Under the pieces are notes generated by a model, which searched no databases, was not told the DNA's origin, and worked only from the letters and a program-made list of their open reading frames with translations. Positions 35,711 to 48,596 of a DNA stretch of 64,000 nt are shown piece by piece; within the stretch, counting starts at the first letter, position 1, and each line of letters starts with the position of its first letter. Source of the stretch: Cornus controversa (taxonomy: Eukaryota; Streptophyta; Magnoliopsida; Cornales; Cornaceae); assembly GCA_026545225.1 (NCBI GenBank), contig CM048851.1, positions 34,871,956 through 34,935,955 on the forward strand, in the 5' to 3' direction. The position numbers were made by a program, and so were the translations under genes.

Positions 35711-35783
35711 GTGAATTATTTTTTCATTGTTACCTTCTCTCTCTACATACCTCAGCTAAAACAAGTAGGGTTAAACCACCACC

Positions 35784-37349
35784 ATGGACAGAGGCGGCGA
35801 TGCTAAATTCAACACCGTCCGTGGCGGCGCTTCTGGTGGTGGTGGTGCCGCGGTAGGGGTTCAGATCCAGCACACTCGGAGACTGCCGGATTTCCTGCAA
35901 AGCGTGAATCTAAAGTACGTAAAATTAGGTTATCACTATCTGATCTCTCATTTGTTGACTCTATGTCTCATACCTGTAATGGCTGTGATTTTGATTGAGG
36001 CTTCACAAATGAACCCTAACGATATTCGCCAATTGTGGCTTCACCTTCAATACAACCTTGTCAGTGTTATAATCTGTTCGACCGTCTTGGTCTTCGGATC
36101 GACGGTCTATATCATGACACGTCCTCGACCCGTCTATCTTGTCGATTACGCGTGTTATCTCCCTCCTGATGAGCTCAAAGCCCCTTTTCACCGTTTCATG
36201 GAGCACTCGAGGCTCACCGGTGACTTCGATGAGTCCTCCCTCGAGTTCCAGCGCAAGATCTTGGAGCGCTCGGGACTCGGTGAGGATACTTATGTCCCCC
36301 AAGCGATGCATTACATTCCGCCACGACCGTCTATGGCGGCGGCCAGAGAGGAGGCCGAGCAGGTCATGTATGGTGCTTTGGATACACTGTTTAGTAATAC
36401 TTCTGTTAAACCAAAGGACATTGGAATTCTTGTTGTGAATTGTAGTTTGTTTAATCCGACTCCTTCACTATCAGCCATGATTGTTAATAAGTATAAATTG
36501 AGGGGTAATATTAGGAGTTTCAATTTAGGGGGAATGGGGTGTAGTGCTGGGGTAATTGCAATTGATCTTGCCAAGGACTTGTTGCAAGTTAACCGGAATA
36601 CTTGTGCTGTTGTTGTGAGTACTGAAAACATGACCCAGAATTGGTATTTTGGAAATAAGAAGTCTATGTTGATACCCAATTGTTTGTTTCGAGTTGGGGG
36701 TTCCGCGGTTTTGCTATCTAACAAGTCTGTTGACAGAAGGCGGGCTAAGTATAAGCTTGTTCATGTTGTGAGGACACATCGCGGGGCAGATGATAAGGCT
36801 TTTCGTTGTGTTTATCAAGAGCAGGATGATTCAGGGAAGACTGGTGTTTCTCTATCAAAAGACCTCATGGCAATTGCTGGTGGGGCTCTTAAAACAAACA
36901 TCACAACATTAGGTCCTCTTGTGCTGCCAATTAGCGAACAACTTCTATTCTTTTCTACTTTATTGGTTAAGAAATTGTTCAATGCAACTGTCAAGCCTTA
37001 TATCCCAGATTTTAAGTTGGCATTCGATCATTTCTGTATACATGCCGGAGGAAGGGCTGTGATTGATGAGCTGGAGAAGAACCTGCAGCTGCTACCAATT
37101 CATGTGGAGGCTTCTCGGATGACTCTCCACCGATTTGGTAACACTTCATCGAGCTCTATTTGGTATGAGCTGGCATATATAGAGGCCAAGGGGAGAATGC
37201 GCAAGGGTAACCGAGTCTGGCAGATTGCATTTGGGAGTGGTTTCAAATGTAATAGTGCTGTATGGCAGGCACTTCGTAAAGTCAAACCATCTTGCAATGG
37301 TCCCTGGGAGGACTGCATTGACAAGTATCCTGTGAAAGTTGTCACTTAG
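35784..37349 (+). CDS. KCS4: 3-ketoacyl-CoA synthase, KCS4-like
   Basis: Condensing enzyme of very-long-chain fatty acid elongation in the ER: acyl-CoA plus malonyl-CoA gives 3-ketoacyl-CoA. Intronless, 521 aa, ATG in good context (accaccATGG). Order: Gly-rich N-terminus (1-30), [20 protein letters not shown], two membrane segments (about 52-72 and 91-112), then the FAE1/CUT1 domain with [17 protein letters not shown]. Catalytic Cys253 sits in GGMGCSAG. His332, His416, His420, His449 and Asn453 match the FAE1 triad and conserved histidines in spacing (79, 84, 4, 29 and 4 residues). The family signature [13 protein letters not shown] is intact, and the C-terminus reads [11 protein letters not shown] as in KCS4. 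It is very close to Arabidopsis KCS4 along its length, from memory. A long antisense frame inside it is a shadow. Confidence 0.96.
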   Translation: MDRGGDAKFNTVRGGASGGGGAAVGVQIQHTRRLPDFLQSVNLKYVKLGYHYLISHLLTLCLIPVMAVILIEASQMNPNDIRQLWLHLQYNLVSVIICSTVLVFGSTVYIMTRPRPVYLVDYACYLPPDELKAPFHRFMEHSRLTGDFDESSLEFQRKILERSGLGEDTYVPQAMHYIPPRPSMAAAREEAEQVMYGALDTLFSNTSVKPKDIGILVVNCSLFNPTPSLSAMIVNKYKLRGNIRSFNLGGMGCSAGVIAIDLAKDLLQVNRNTCAVVVSTENMTQNWYFGNKKSMLIPNCLFRVGGSAVLLSNKSVDRRRAKYKLVHVVRTHRGADDKAFRCVYQEQDDSGKTGVSLSKDLMAIAGGALKTNITTLGPLVLPISEQLLFFSTLLVKKLFNATVKPYIPDFKLAFDHFCIHAGGRAVIDELEKNLQLLPIHVEASRMTLHRFGNTSSSSIWYELAYIEAKGRMRKGNRVWQIAFGSGFKCNSAVWQALRKVKPSCNGPWEDCIDKYPVKVVT

Positions 37350-38837
37350 TTCAACAACAAGTTGGTTTGGACTCTTCATTCAGGGTATTGCTCATCACTA
37401 GCCTAACCTTCTATCTCGTCTTCTTTATTTTCTGTTATTGTACTTTACGGTGGGTCTCTTTATATTGTTATTGAAGTCATAATGTGGTTTTTCTTTTCCT
37501 GTATTCCTTTCTTGTTTTACTTAACATGTCTAGAGTAGTATGATATTTTGATTTGCTGATCTTGTACCATACTATTTGAGAACTTCTTCTTATGCTTCAT
37601 AACTTTGTGATTGTATTAATATTTTGGGTGCATTTATGAATTTTTTCTTCAAAATGCTATGCCCTGAGCTTTCTTCATAGAAATAAAAATTGCTTGAAAG
37701 TAATAAACTTGGATTTAAGTTGATCGAATTTGAGTGTTTCCCTTCATTATACAATTTTTCTATATGTTGAACGGGTTTGGCATTCTGCTTTAAATAGGGA
37801 AGTAATTATTAACAGGATTAAACACCAGGAAAAATAGTTTTGTTACAAGTGTATATGGTTTTATTTATGTTCTTGTTTGGGGTTAAATTACACTTCATAT
37901 GAGAAGTCTTGATCAAGTATTGAAAGGAATATTATTGTCCCTGCTCTGATGCATCTATTAAAAGGGAAATTGGGATTTTAGAAGACCTTTCCTAAAATTT
38001 TATAAAAAAAAATGGCTAAAAATTTGTCTTTTATGTGCATCTTCCACACAGAAATTTTCTCCTCAATACACCAAGATTCAAGATTTTTCTTATTGTAATT
38101 GAACTAAATAGTCCTACATGTTGGAGACTTTAGCGTCACTTTAGAGTCTTCATTTGGCATAATTATTTCAACCTTCTTGTGCTGTTATGTTGTTCAATCA
38201 GTCTGGTCTCTTTTACAGTCATGCAACAGAGGTTACTTTAGATGTATCTATCTAGATAGAGTGACCACTATAGACTTAACAAACATGCAGTTTGATGCGC
38301 TCAGAATTTTCTTAAATCGCAGGCTGAGCTACTTAAACAATAATGATGCTTCTCTTCTAACTCCCTCTCTTCCTATTTCCTGATAAGATTATGGACCTAA
38401 TTATATAGTTTGCTAGTCTAGTATTCCACCTGGCATCAAATTTTATAATGGGAAAAAAGACAACATGGTTGGTATGAGTGATGAAATTTATGAGCCTTAC
38501 GCACATGCTATATATATCACAGTTTTGTTGCATAATGGTTGAAGTGCTGCCATGTAATTAAAAAAATCAGGACTTGGTTAGGGATGGATTCTTATTGCCT
38601 GTTAAGAAAAGGTGTTCACGAGTTGTTGTCGTGGCTATAGCTGTTATATAAACTCAAACTTTCATTTGGTTATATGTCTTGGACTTCTTACTCCTTAATT
38701 GCTCATAATTATATTACGTTGTCAGTTTTGAATACGTTGTGATGTGATAATTTATTTGGTTAGAAAGTGTCCGATGAGTTTAACTTTTGTTACAGTTTTT
38801 AGGAAAAAGAATGGTCTTAGGAGCAAACTTAATCTCC
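37350..38837. other. KCS4 3' flank and intergenic DNA
   Basis: 3' UTR probably to about 37700. The rest is AT-rich without genes. A short block at 38250-38520 (tagatagagtgaccactata; catggttggtatgagtga) recurs at 42548-42630. Confidence 0.45.
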
Positions 38838-39140
38838 TTCAGGTAGATGTTGCGAATGCTATATACTTGCATGGAGCAGTAGACTTTTAATCTTTCAAAG
38901 AAGACATTGTTCATGCTACTAATTGCATGGAGCAGCTACCACTAATCAACTTAAATCATTGAGAGTGTGGCATGGAATAAGGTAATTAATTTGGCAAGGT
39001 TGAATTTGATTGTTTAAGAACCACTTGAAATGTAATGATGCGGTTATTTTGGATTAAGTTAGGAGTGGTAAATAAAAAGCAAAGCAAACTGCTTTCTTTA
39101 TTGACGTTGATTGTCAGCCCCCTTCACTCAAATAGTTATT
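38838..39140. repeat. Dispersed direct repeat, copy 1
   Basis: Matches 42663-42995 at roughly 80-85%, for example tgcatggagcagtagacttt, gagcagctaccactaatcaa and ctgctttctttattga. No protein sense in either copy. Confidence 0.75.
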
Positions 39141-39454
39141 CTTGACTATTTTTGTAATTATTATTAGATTTAAATAGTTTCCGGACTCTTTAGATAGAGT
39201 ACTCTGCCAAAATTTTGTTGGCTTGCTTGTGATCAATCACATAAGTACTTAACAACCTTTCTGATATTAGGCATTGCATTAGGCGAGTGAGTATATACTA
39301 TTATTGAAATGCAAGAGTTCGCAATGGCTTTAGCTGGTCTTTGCCCAAAATACCACCCAAAGTTTAGCCAATTATGTTTATGATTGCGCGTGTGGAATGA
39401 TTCAACCCGAATTATATATAGCCAGTTACTGTGGGTGGGACTAATCAATCTACT

Positions 39455-39655
39455 GGCTGATTATTGAAAAAAATGATATTATTATTGTAGAATACCAGTT
39501 TAGTGGTTGACTAAACATACTTGGGTTGATGGAAAGTGAGTTTTGAGTTTACATACACAAAGTCAGGTATATGGCTGATTATTGATTAAAATGATTTTGT
39601 CATTGTAGAATACCAGTTTAGTGGCTGACTAAACATACTTAAGTTGATGGAAAGT
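39455..39655. repeat. Tandem duplication of about 120 bp
   Basis: agaataccagtttagtgg followed by gactaaacatactt and gttgatggaaagtg occurs at 39490-39535 and again at 39607-39650, each preceded by ggctgattattga. Confidence 0.7.
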
Positions 39656-39659
39656 GTAT

Positions 39660-41098
39660 ATATCAGTGTTGAAGTCAACCAAGCCTCAGCAGGCTCTATT
39701 TAAGTCTTTTAAGATACATAGCTGTGTAACCAACCCAATCGCTGCTTATATTTTTCCTTTTTTTAATCATTCAACTCTACATATACAGATCCAGATTGAC
39801 TGACTATTTGTTGCTTCACATCGATCATATGCACTGCACTGCACTGCACTCAAGTGTATCGAAGGCTGCAAAAAAATTCTATATATATCCTTATCTCTAA
39901 TGCTGTTTGTTGTATTGATGCATTATATCACTTGGCAAACGAAGGTACTATCGATTTAGGTTCTTTTTTCTGCATAAATAATTTATTTGTTACCAGATCA
40001 TTTATAATTATTTGATTAATTGTATTTAGTATATTGATTAGGCATAAGAAAGGTATCAGTAGTTATAAGCTAGCCATAAAAAACTAAACGTGCGAAAATT
40101 AAATTTAAACAAGTGATTAAAATTTTCCCTAGTGGATTTTAGGGTTTCATCGTATAAAAAAATGCTCTCTCTACATCGTTTCTATTGGACTGCATTGGAT
40201 TCACTCACATGAAAATTTTAGTTATGTACAAGGAAAAGCTGAACATGTTTTTGGAGTTCAGTCTCCATGTCACATGAACAAATGGATTTTTAATTTTTTA
40301 ATTTATGTGGTAAAATTGACATAAAAAGAAAAATTATTACGATTATAAATATGTGTAATATATTAAGAGTTAAAAATATATAACAAGTCAAGCTAGAATT
40401 GGACTTGATTAAGTTCAAGTTAATATTTTTTTATTCAAATCTAACTGTAATTATAAAACAAATTATAAATATATATATATGCTACATATAAAAGTGTGAG
40501 GATTTTTTTTTTTTATTTCTATAGATTTTTCACTACTTTTATCAATTATAATTTTTATATTATTTGTTAATAAGTGTAACTGAAACAATAAATATTCCAT
40601 GGACCATGTTAGTTGTTACATCTTATTTGAATATTATTAATTGAAAAATTAGAACTACTAAATTTCTCATCTCTCTATTTTTGAAGAGTTATAACTCTTG
40701 ATTTATTCATTTAATTTTTATATACAATTTTATTAATTAAAATATTACAACTCTTAAATTGCATTCTCTCTCTATATTTGAGGAGTCACTCACACCTCTT
40801 TAGCTGTCCATTTATTTTGAACAGTTGCACTTGATTGTCGGCCATACAAAAGTCGTGTTCCTCCCAACGTTATTAATGGATAATGTCAACACCAGAGGAT
40901 GGTCTCAAGGCGTGAGATTACCATGAGAGCAAAGCAATGGAACACTATCCTATGGAAAAACTTCCGAATGCCTCAGTATTGTAGAGTGAGGATTTAGATA
41001 AGGTACTTTCCATTATATATTGAATGTTTTCTTTGAACTTATATATGGATCCTATTTGAATCTTTTAGTTCCCTAAAATGTATTTGATCTAACTTTTC

Positions 41099-41132
<34 letters not shown>

Positions 41133-42540
41133 CAATATATATTGGACACCAATGTGTATCCACGGTGACGTCTACAATATATTTGGTGTAAATGCATATG
41201 TGTTATACACGTACAATAAAACTGACATGTATGTTGTGCACGCACAGTACACAAGAGTCAAAGCTTCTCAAGTAGCTAGGGGTGCTAGTGCTACTGCAAA
41301 CCACCCATTGTCATTGTTTTCTTTCTAACTCCAATATGCGTATGCTTGACTAATCTTAATTGTTCTTGCCCTTAATGTCGATTCTTGGCAATATCGTTTA
41401 GTGGTTATTAAAACTTGGAAGAAAATTAAATGATCCCCGTTCATATTTCATAACAGTTGAGTTTTGGAAGTGAAAGAAAAATCAGATCTAGAGGTCAATC
41501 TTTGCAATTAATACTAAACAAATACTGGTGTGTAGTTTGTGATAAATTTATATTAGTGTTCAAATGATGTTCAAGGAATTAATGTGGGACAAGACTAAAA
41601 AGGGTATCAAGTCCTTTACGCTAAAACTCACTTTTTGGTTTGATTTTTAATTTTTTTATAATTTATAATAAAATATAATCGGCATATTTTTGTCATTTTT
41701 TATTTTTGGTACGGACAAATTGACCATATGTTTTTATTTGCACAATTTTAAAATTGTAAAAGATTAGTTGAACATGATGAGAGTGTGTGCACATTTTGTA
41801 TATAAGGATGATATTTTATTTATTTAACCCTTTTTGTCTCAGGATCGGCTGGGCCCTAAGTCGATTTAAGCGATTGTTTAAGGTCCCAAGCCAAGAAAAG
41901 ACTTCCAAATATTTTTATTTCTATATATTATTAGACTTTCCAAAAATTTTATATTATAATATTATTAGTATTTTTAAAATTTTTGTTTCCTTATATTATT
42001 AGACTTCAACCAATAATAAAGACTTAATACTAAGCCCAAATAGTTTAACTAATTCTAAAACTGCCAACTCATTCCATGTTTTTTCTACTCATTACAACAG
42101 TTGCACTTAACCCATAATTGTGGAAAGTTGAGAATTACAAAACTTTCCATCTTCTCAACTTTTTTCCCCTTACTTCATCGCATTTTTTCTCCTGTCTTGT
42201 TCTATCATCTAGTATCTCACATATTTGGATATTTTGGGACTTCATGTAGCAAATTTTTACTTGGGTTTGAAAATATTTTGTAATTTTATTATTTTTTGTT
42301 ATCATAAAATTATATATTTTATTTGTGATTAATGATCATTGTTATTTATATTGAATCAAATATGTGTATGAATCAGAATATAAAAAAATTAAAAAGAAGA
42401 GAAGAATAGATAAACTAATCCAATTTTTTTTTTAAAAAATCTTGTTAAATTTATTACAATTAATAATCAAACAATAAAAAATTTAGATAAAAATTCAACA
42501 AATAACAACCAAGTCAACTAAAAAAAATTAAAACGAATCT
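39660..42540. other. AT-rich intergenic DNA
   Basis: No gene seen. Low-complexity items: GCACT x4 at 39833-39850 and (TA)n at 41104-41130. The segment 41835-41900 (gccctaagtcgatttaagcg) resembles a dispersed plant repeat. Confidence 0.4.
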
Positions 42541-42632
42541 ATATATTTAGATAGAGTGACCCCTGTATATATTATATATAGACTTCATGGTTGGTATGAG
42601 TGAGGAAATTTATATATGATCCTTGTGCACAT

Positions 42633-42662
<30 letters not shown>

Positions 42663-42667
<5 letters not shown>

Positions 42668-42995
42668 CTTGAGGTAGATGTCGGGAATGCTACTTGCATG
42701 GAGCAGTAGACTTTTAATCTAGCTTTCAAAGAAGACATAATTGTTGATGCTAATTGCACGGAGCAGCTACCACTAATCAACTTTAATAATTCAGAGTGTG
42801 GGGGCATTGAATAAGGTAATTTGGCAATTAAGCTTGAAATATTTGATTGTTTAAGAAGCACAACACTAGATATGTACGTAAAGATGTGGTTATTTTGGAT
42901 TAAATTAGGAGGAGTAAATATAAAGCAAAGTAATCTGCTTTCTTTATTGATGTTGATTGTCAGTTCACCCCGTAATTCACTCCAATAATTATTTT
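42663..42995. repeat. Dispersed direct repeat, copy 2
   Basis: Second copy of 38838-39140, same orientation, 3.8 kb away, preceded by a (TA)n tract and the shorter shared block at 42548-42630. Confidence 0.75.
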
Positions 42996-43986
42996 GTGTG
43001 GCTTACACTTCAATTGATTACCTCATTGCTGCCGTCATAATTTTTATTATAACGAGAAAAATGATATATAATTATAGAGAATTTGAACTATATATATAAA
43101 CACCTCTTAAAACTATATAACAAATGTAAAAATATCAAAATACTCATTTAAAAAAAATTTGGATTGAAAGTAAACTTCCGAGCATCCACATTCGAACAAC
43201 CTTCCGTCAACTTGGATTATGGTGTACACATTGAACTCTACACTTTCCATCAGTTCCATTAATATTATATATGCTAAGTATATATGAAAAGATATTATGA
43301 TCATCATTATAGTATTATATACTCTTTTTAACTTACTGATTGATGCTATAGATTCAAAATATGGCGTGTGGTACTTATTAGTTAGCAGGTGAGTATTATA
43401 ATAATGCCTTCAGGTCTCAATCTTGGTGATTAATTTGGACTCCACGTCGCCACTTATTAGTTTGAATTTTACTCACAAATGTTTATTGGTGCACATGGAC
43501 CTAGACCAGAGATAGTTTGTTAGCTACTCTACATAAAAGATACAACACGTGATAAGTGCATGTGCTGGACTCTACAATCTATATTGTCATACATCAATTT
43601 TTTCTTGTGAAGTTTAAATTTATTTTCAACACTTTTGTTTGAAGCTAGTTTGATAATCGTTTATGTTTAGTATTTATTATTTAAGTGTTTATATAAATAG
43701 TATTTATATAATGATTTTGTTGATTAATAAACATAAGTGTTGTTTGATAAAGAAAAAATTCATGACTTATTATTTTAAAAATCATAAATAGAAAAATATG
43801 TTTGTTAATCTTAAACTATTTTTTATTTATTTTAAAATTAACACAATAAACTGTATAAAAAATCAAATTCATGCTACAACAAATCTATACAGCAACAATA
43901 GAGTAAGAAATATGTATAAAAAAGAATTAAATAATATTGGGTTACACATATATCTACACACTGCAAATTATATTGTAAAACTAAAA

Positions 43987-45251
43987 GGGTAAAATATACT
44001 GACCTCCCCTGAGGTTTGGCCTAATTACACCCAGTATCAAATTATTGGATTTTGTTACAATGACCTCTCCTGAGGTTTGCTTCGTTAGACAAAAACTCCC
44101 CTCCGTTCAAAATTTCGTTAGTTTTGTCAAAAAAATTAGGGTAATTTACACTGACCTCCCTTGAAGTTTGGTGTAAATTACACTAACCTCCCCTGAGGTT
44201 TGGCCTAATTAATATTTAATATTTAATATAATATTTTAAATTTTATAATATAAATATTAAATATTTATTATATATAATATTTTAATAATATTATATAATT
44301 AAAATATTTATATGTATATATATAATTAAGATTGTCAAAAGTATATTTTAATTATATAATATTATATATATATATTTTTTAATTTTTATATCAATATAAT
44401 ATTAAGGGTAGAATAGACATTTCACTCATTTTAGGTTTAAATAGTATATGTTCACAAGGTTGGAATCTTTTTTAAAAAAAGAATATATATATATATATAT
44501 ATTTCTATTATTTTAATGCTTTTTAATGATTTTTTTTTTAAAACAAATCGTATAAAATAGATTAACCATTATGCCTTATCTTTTATTCCTTGCTTTCTTT
44601 TTCATGTCAATCCCTCTCTAAAACTCTCTTCTTCTCTCTCTAATATTCTCTTACCAACTCAAATCCTCCACGATCAAAATCTGTAAAGGCCAACAAGATG
44701 AAGATGAAGAGAGAGACTTTTTAAATTGTTAATGAGGGTCTTTTTTCTCATTGCATTTTGTTAAAATGAGGGTATTTAGGTAATTTCAGAAGAATTTCCA
44801 AGAGGATAACAATGTCTTTACAAATGCTTCAAGGACAAAATGAATATTTTGAAAATCTAAATTGTCAAGAAAAATCTGATTCAAAAATGCCTTTTACCTC
44901 TATATTTTTTTATATTAACATTATATAATGTTAATAATTACATCTTAATATTATATATAATATTATTAAAATATTATATATAATAAATATTTATATTATA
45001 AAAATTAAAATATTATATTAAATATTAATTAAGCCAAACCTCAAGGGAGGTCAGTGTAATTTACCCCAGACCTCAGGAGAGGTCAGTGTAAATTACCCTA
45101 AATTTTTTAACAAAACTAACAGAATTTTGGACGGAGGGGGGTCTTTTGTCTAATGGAGCAAATCTCAGGGGAGGTCATTGTAACAAAATTCAATAATTTG
45201 ATGCCAGGTGTAATTAGGTCAAACTTCAGGGGAAGTCAGTGTATTTTACCC
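43987..45251. mobile_element. Foldback Mutator-like element with perfect target duplication (1265 bp)
   Basis: Long inverted termini of about 230 bp: left gggtaaaatatactgacctc; the right end complements to gggtaaaatacactgacttc. The phrase cctcccctgaggtttgg appears three times in the left arm. It is flanked by identical 9-bp sequences aaactaaaa (43978-43986 and 45252-45260). The middle is AT-rich with no transposase. Confidence 0.9.
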
Positions 45252-45292
45252 AAACTAAAATGACCCACAACTCAGAAAGCCTTAACAAGTAG

Positions 45293-45674
45293 CGGATGCA
45301 CATGATTCGATTCCTTACGGTTATTGGGAGAACCAGAACTAGAACAGTTCGTAACGATTCCTTAATTTTTAAATCAGAATAAATGAGTTTGGTTCAATTC
45401 GGTTATTATAGGAGTTGTATTTAACCTTATAATAGTTATAATAACTTCATTGTTTAAAATTTCTTACATAACAAAAGATTATTATGTCTATTACAGTGAT
45501 TTTATAACAGTTATATATATTTATATAACGGTTCTAGTTCCAGTTCCAAGACTTGAAATCGGAGTCATAGCGAACGGTTTCTAAAATTTAGAGTCGGAAC
45601 CGAAACCTGAATCGTAGTGAACGGTTCGATTTGGTTCAGCTAAAGTTTTTTATGGTTTCACTGGTTCTTTGTGC
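45293..45674. mobile_element. hAT-like relic
   Basis: Starts ggatgcacatgattcgattc; the far end complements to gggtgcacaaagaaccagtg. Inside are gaaccagaactag and tcggaaccgaaacc phrases, typical of a common plant repeat. It directly follows the foldback element. Confidence 0.45.
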
Positions 45675-45679
45675 ACCCA

Positions 45680-46520
45680 TACCAACAAAACAAAATATAT
45701 ATAGCTATGAAAAAGTTGAAAGTTTTCTAATTTGTATGGAGTGAGAAGAAGGATTTGGAGGGCATATTCTTTCTCTTGAACTTCTTATGCTACTACTTTT
45801 TTTTTTATTTCTATTTTCCTTTCAACACTGAAAATGAATGAATTATATAAATACAAAATACTATTCTTGTGTCTTTGACAAGGAGATGGTTGAGACTTTG
45901 TTTTTTTCCCTCAAATAAGGTTTATTTTTTTAGCATGGGTGCCAAGTATATTAGTAATTATTCATATTGTATCAAATATTTTTTTCTCAAGGCAATTAGT
46001 GCTTTTTAATTTTGTCTACACTTGATAATTCTAATATTTTTATCGTTGTATCAAATAATAGCCTTTTATAATTTTTTTTTTCTTTTCATTTTCTTACTTT
46101 TAGTTTCAATTTTAATTAAAATAATATAATCACCATTTTAGATAAAAAAGAAAAAAAGTTTTTTTCTTTTAATAAACATAAACAATAAACATAATTTTGG
46201 TGTTTAGGATTTGAATGCTTAGTTACAGTGTTGTTTTAAAAACGTTTTGACAATTTATAAACAAAACAAAAATTATCAAACATGTTTATTTTAAAAATTT
46301 ATTTTTATAAACAATAAATACTAAACATAACCGGTTACCAAACGGTTCCTTAAATTTCATTTTGTGTTAGAAAATCTGGAACAAATTTGTTAAAATATCT
46401 TTTCAACATCATATTCTCTAGTTTCAATACAGGCTAAATTGTATTTCAATACATTTGTGTTTGTATTCAACTTGTATTGAAATATAGAATGCGTGTTTTT
46501 ATAAAAATTCATTTCACTAA
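45680..46520. other. AT-rich intergenic DNA
   Basis: Nothing recognised beyond poly-T runs. Confidence 0.4.
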
Positions 46521-46521
46521 T

Positions 46522-46655
46522 AGTATGATATTATCTGTTTTGGACCTGAACTTGCACGGTTTTATTTTTAAATTTTTATCTCAAAAGACCTCGTACTAAT
46601 TAGAGATAGAACCGCACATATAAGTCCAACCCCTTCACCGTAACATGATTTAGAT
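46522..46655. repeat. Dispersed repeat, copy A
   Basis: gtatgatattatctgttttg ... ttgcacggttttatt ... cgtactaattagagat ... ccttcaccgtaac. Shares wording with the tandem pair at 47817-48240. Confidence 0.6.
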
Positions 46656-47816
46656 GTATTAAAAAACACTACAACAGAGGATACGAATTCCATCTCATAC
46701 GTCCTAGGTTGTTGACCAATGATTAGTTGATCTAAAATGTGAATATACGTTACTCAAAATTTTTTTATCAAACTATTCTTATCCGATCGAACTTAATATG
46801 ACTTGCGCAAAAGTTTGGAGAGGAAAAATGACTCTTTTTAAGATTGATATTGTATTTAAGAAAAAGCTTGACAGCAAGCAAGTTAATCAAAGACAGTTAT
46901 GCTAAGTCCTCAACTTTTGATTAATTGACACAATGAAGAACAAATTAAAAACTTTTAGTATTCTCACTAGCATTTATCATTTTTTATTTATTAAGAGTAT
47001 AATGGTAGTGAAACTATGATTGATGAATCTATATCTTTTATAATAAAAAATAACAATTTTTAGGTAGGGTACACGTGCTGCTCAATACTCTCTCTTGATT
47101 GAGAATCTAAGTGATAATGATTTGGTTGTCAATGGATACTGACCCCTTGCTTGTGCGACTTGAATGAACATTTAAAGGACAGAGACCTTGATCTTTCTCT
47201 CTCTGTCGCTTCTTCTAAAAAGTGGTGGTCCATTCAATATGCGATGCAAGGATATAAACACCACTTTTAGCCCAATCCATTCCAGAGCCATGTTCCATGT
47301 TTTGAAAAGCAAGCACAGGGGGACCAACTTGGACAAGGCAGACTCAACAATTCAGATGGAAAGAATGGAAAATTATTGAATACCGTGAGACTCCATCCAC
47401 ACGAGAAATTATACCAATAACTCTCTATTTTTTTATTATCTTTTAAAATAATGTGAATCAATAATTTATCAATAAATATAAAATCTCAGAGTACTCAAAA
47501 ATTACTCGAAAAAAAAAATATCAAATATTTTGACTTAAAACCGAACAAACGTCACAAAATAGATCACTTGGACGAAATAACTGAAATTCAAGTACACTAT
47601 TTTGTTCATAAAATGGAATTCCTATACTTGGATAGCTCTAAGCATCTTTTTTTTTTTTTAACAATTTTAAAGAGTGATAACATTCCTTTCTGATGCGACA
47701 ATTTGAGTGATTCACCTAAAATTTGGACTTTGGGTTATGTCTATGGTAAAAATTCGATGAAAAATTTTACTATACAAAGAGAAAATTTATATTTCACTTC
47801 AGATGATATGATATAT

Positions 47817-48240
47817 TGTAACAGCCCGCTCCACCATATGGTATAATTTTGTCCGTCTTGGACTTAAGCTTGCACGATTTTGTTCTTAGATTTTATCCCA
47901 AAAAGCCTCATACCATTTGGAGAGAACACACCGCATATAAGCAAATCCCCTTTACCATACTTAGGCGATGTGGGATGTCACAATCACCTCCTTTTGAGAG
48001 TTAGCGTCCTCGTTTACGCCTCCCTCATGAACTTGTGCACGCCATCCGTCGCATTTCTTATTGGGTCAGACTTTGATACCATTTGTAACAGCTCACTCCA
48101 TCACATGGTATGATATTGTCTGTTTTGGTCTTGAGCCTGTACGATTTTACTCTTGAGTTTTACTTTAAAAGGTCTCATACCATTTGGAGAGAATACATCG
48201 CATAGAAACACATTCCCTTCACCATACCCAGATGTACTAC
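47817..48240. repeat. Dispersed repeat, two direct copies
   Basis: tgtaacagcccgctccaccat at 47817 and tgtaacagctcactccatca at 48085 each lead into ggtat(g/a)at(a/t)ttgtc, gcctcataccatttggagag and cccttcaccat. The intervening part holds gatgtgggatgtcacaatca and ctttgataccatttgtaaca. This repeat family is widespread in plant genomes and probably retrotransposon-derived. No coding capacity. Confidence 0.65.
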
Positions 48241-48596
48241 AAGAGAGTTGCAAATAGAGTCCAAGGCCCGCAAGAGAAAAACGAGTCAAATTCTTTTTTT
48301 GATACTGCTACCCGAGCTAAAAATTCATTACAAACAGGATGGACATACACTGTACCATGATTGAAACAAAGAATTCGTAGAGCTATTCAACAACACTAGC
48401 ATAGGAACTCAAGGCGCTGGAAAAAGATCATGCATACTCTATGCAAATAGAAAATATTAAATATTTGAATCCGCACAGAACTCATCAGATATTGCAAAAA
48501 TTGAAATGCAAAAATTCTCATCTTCTGACAACGAACATGACAACATCAAGACAAAAAGGGGACAAATTGAGGTAAAAACGATAGGGGGAAAATAAA

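Noticed and set aside
36311-36724. 137-codon minus-strand frame inside KCS4
   Set aside because: Antisense shadow of a strongly conserved coding sequence; no protein resemblance.
47817-48240. Virus-derived insertion
   Set aside because: Repeat wording is common in plant genomes, but no viral coat, protease or polymerase sequence is present.
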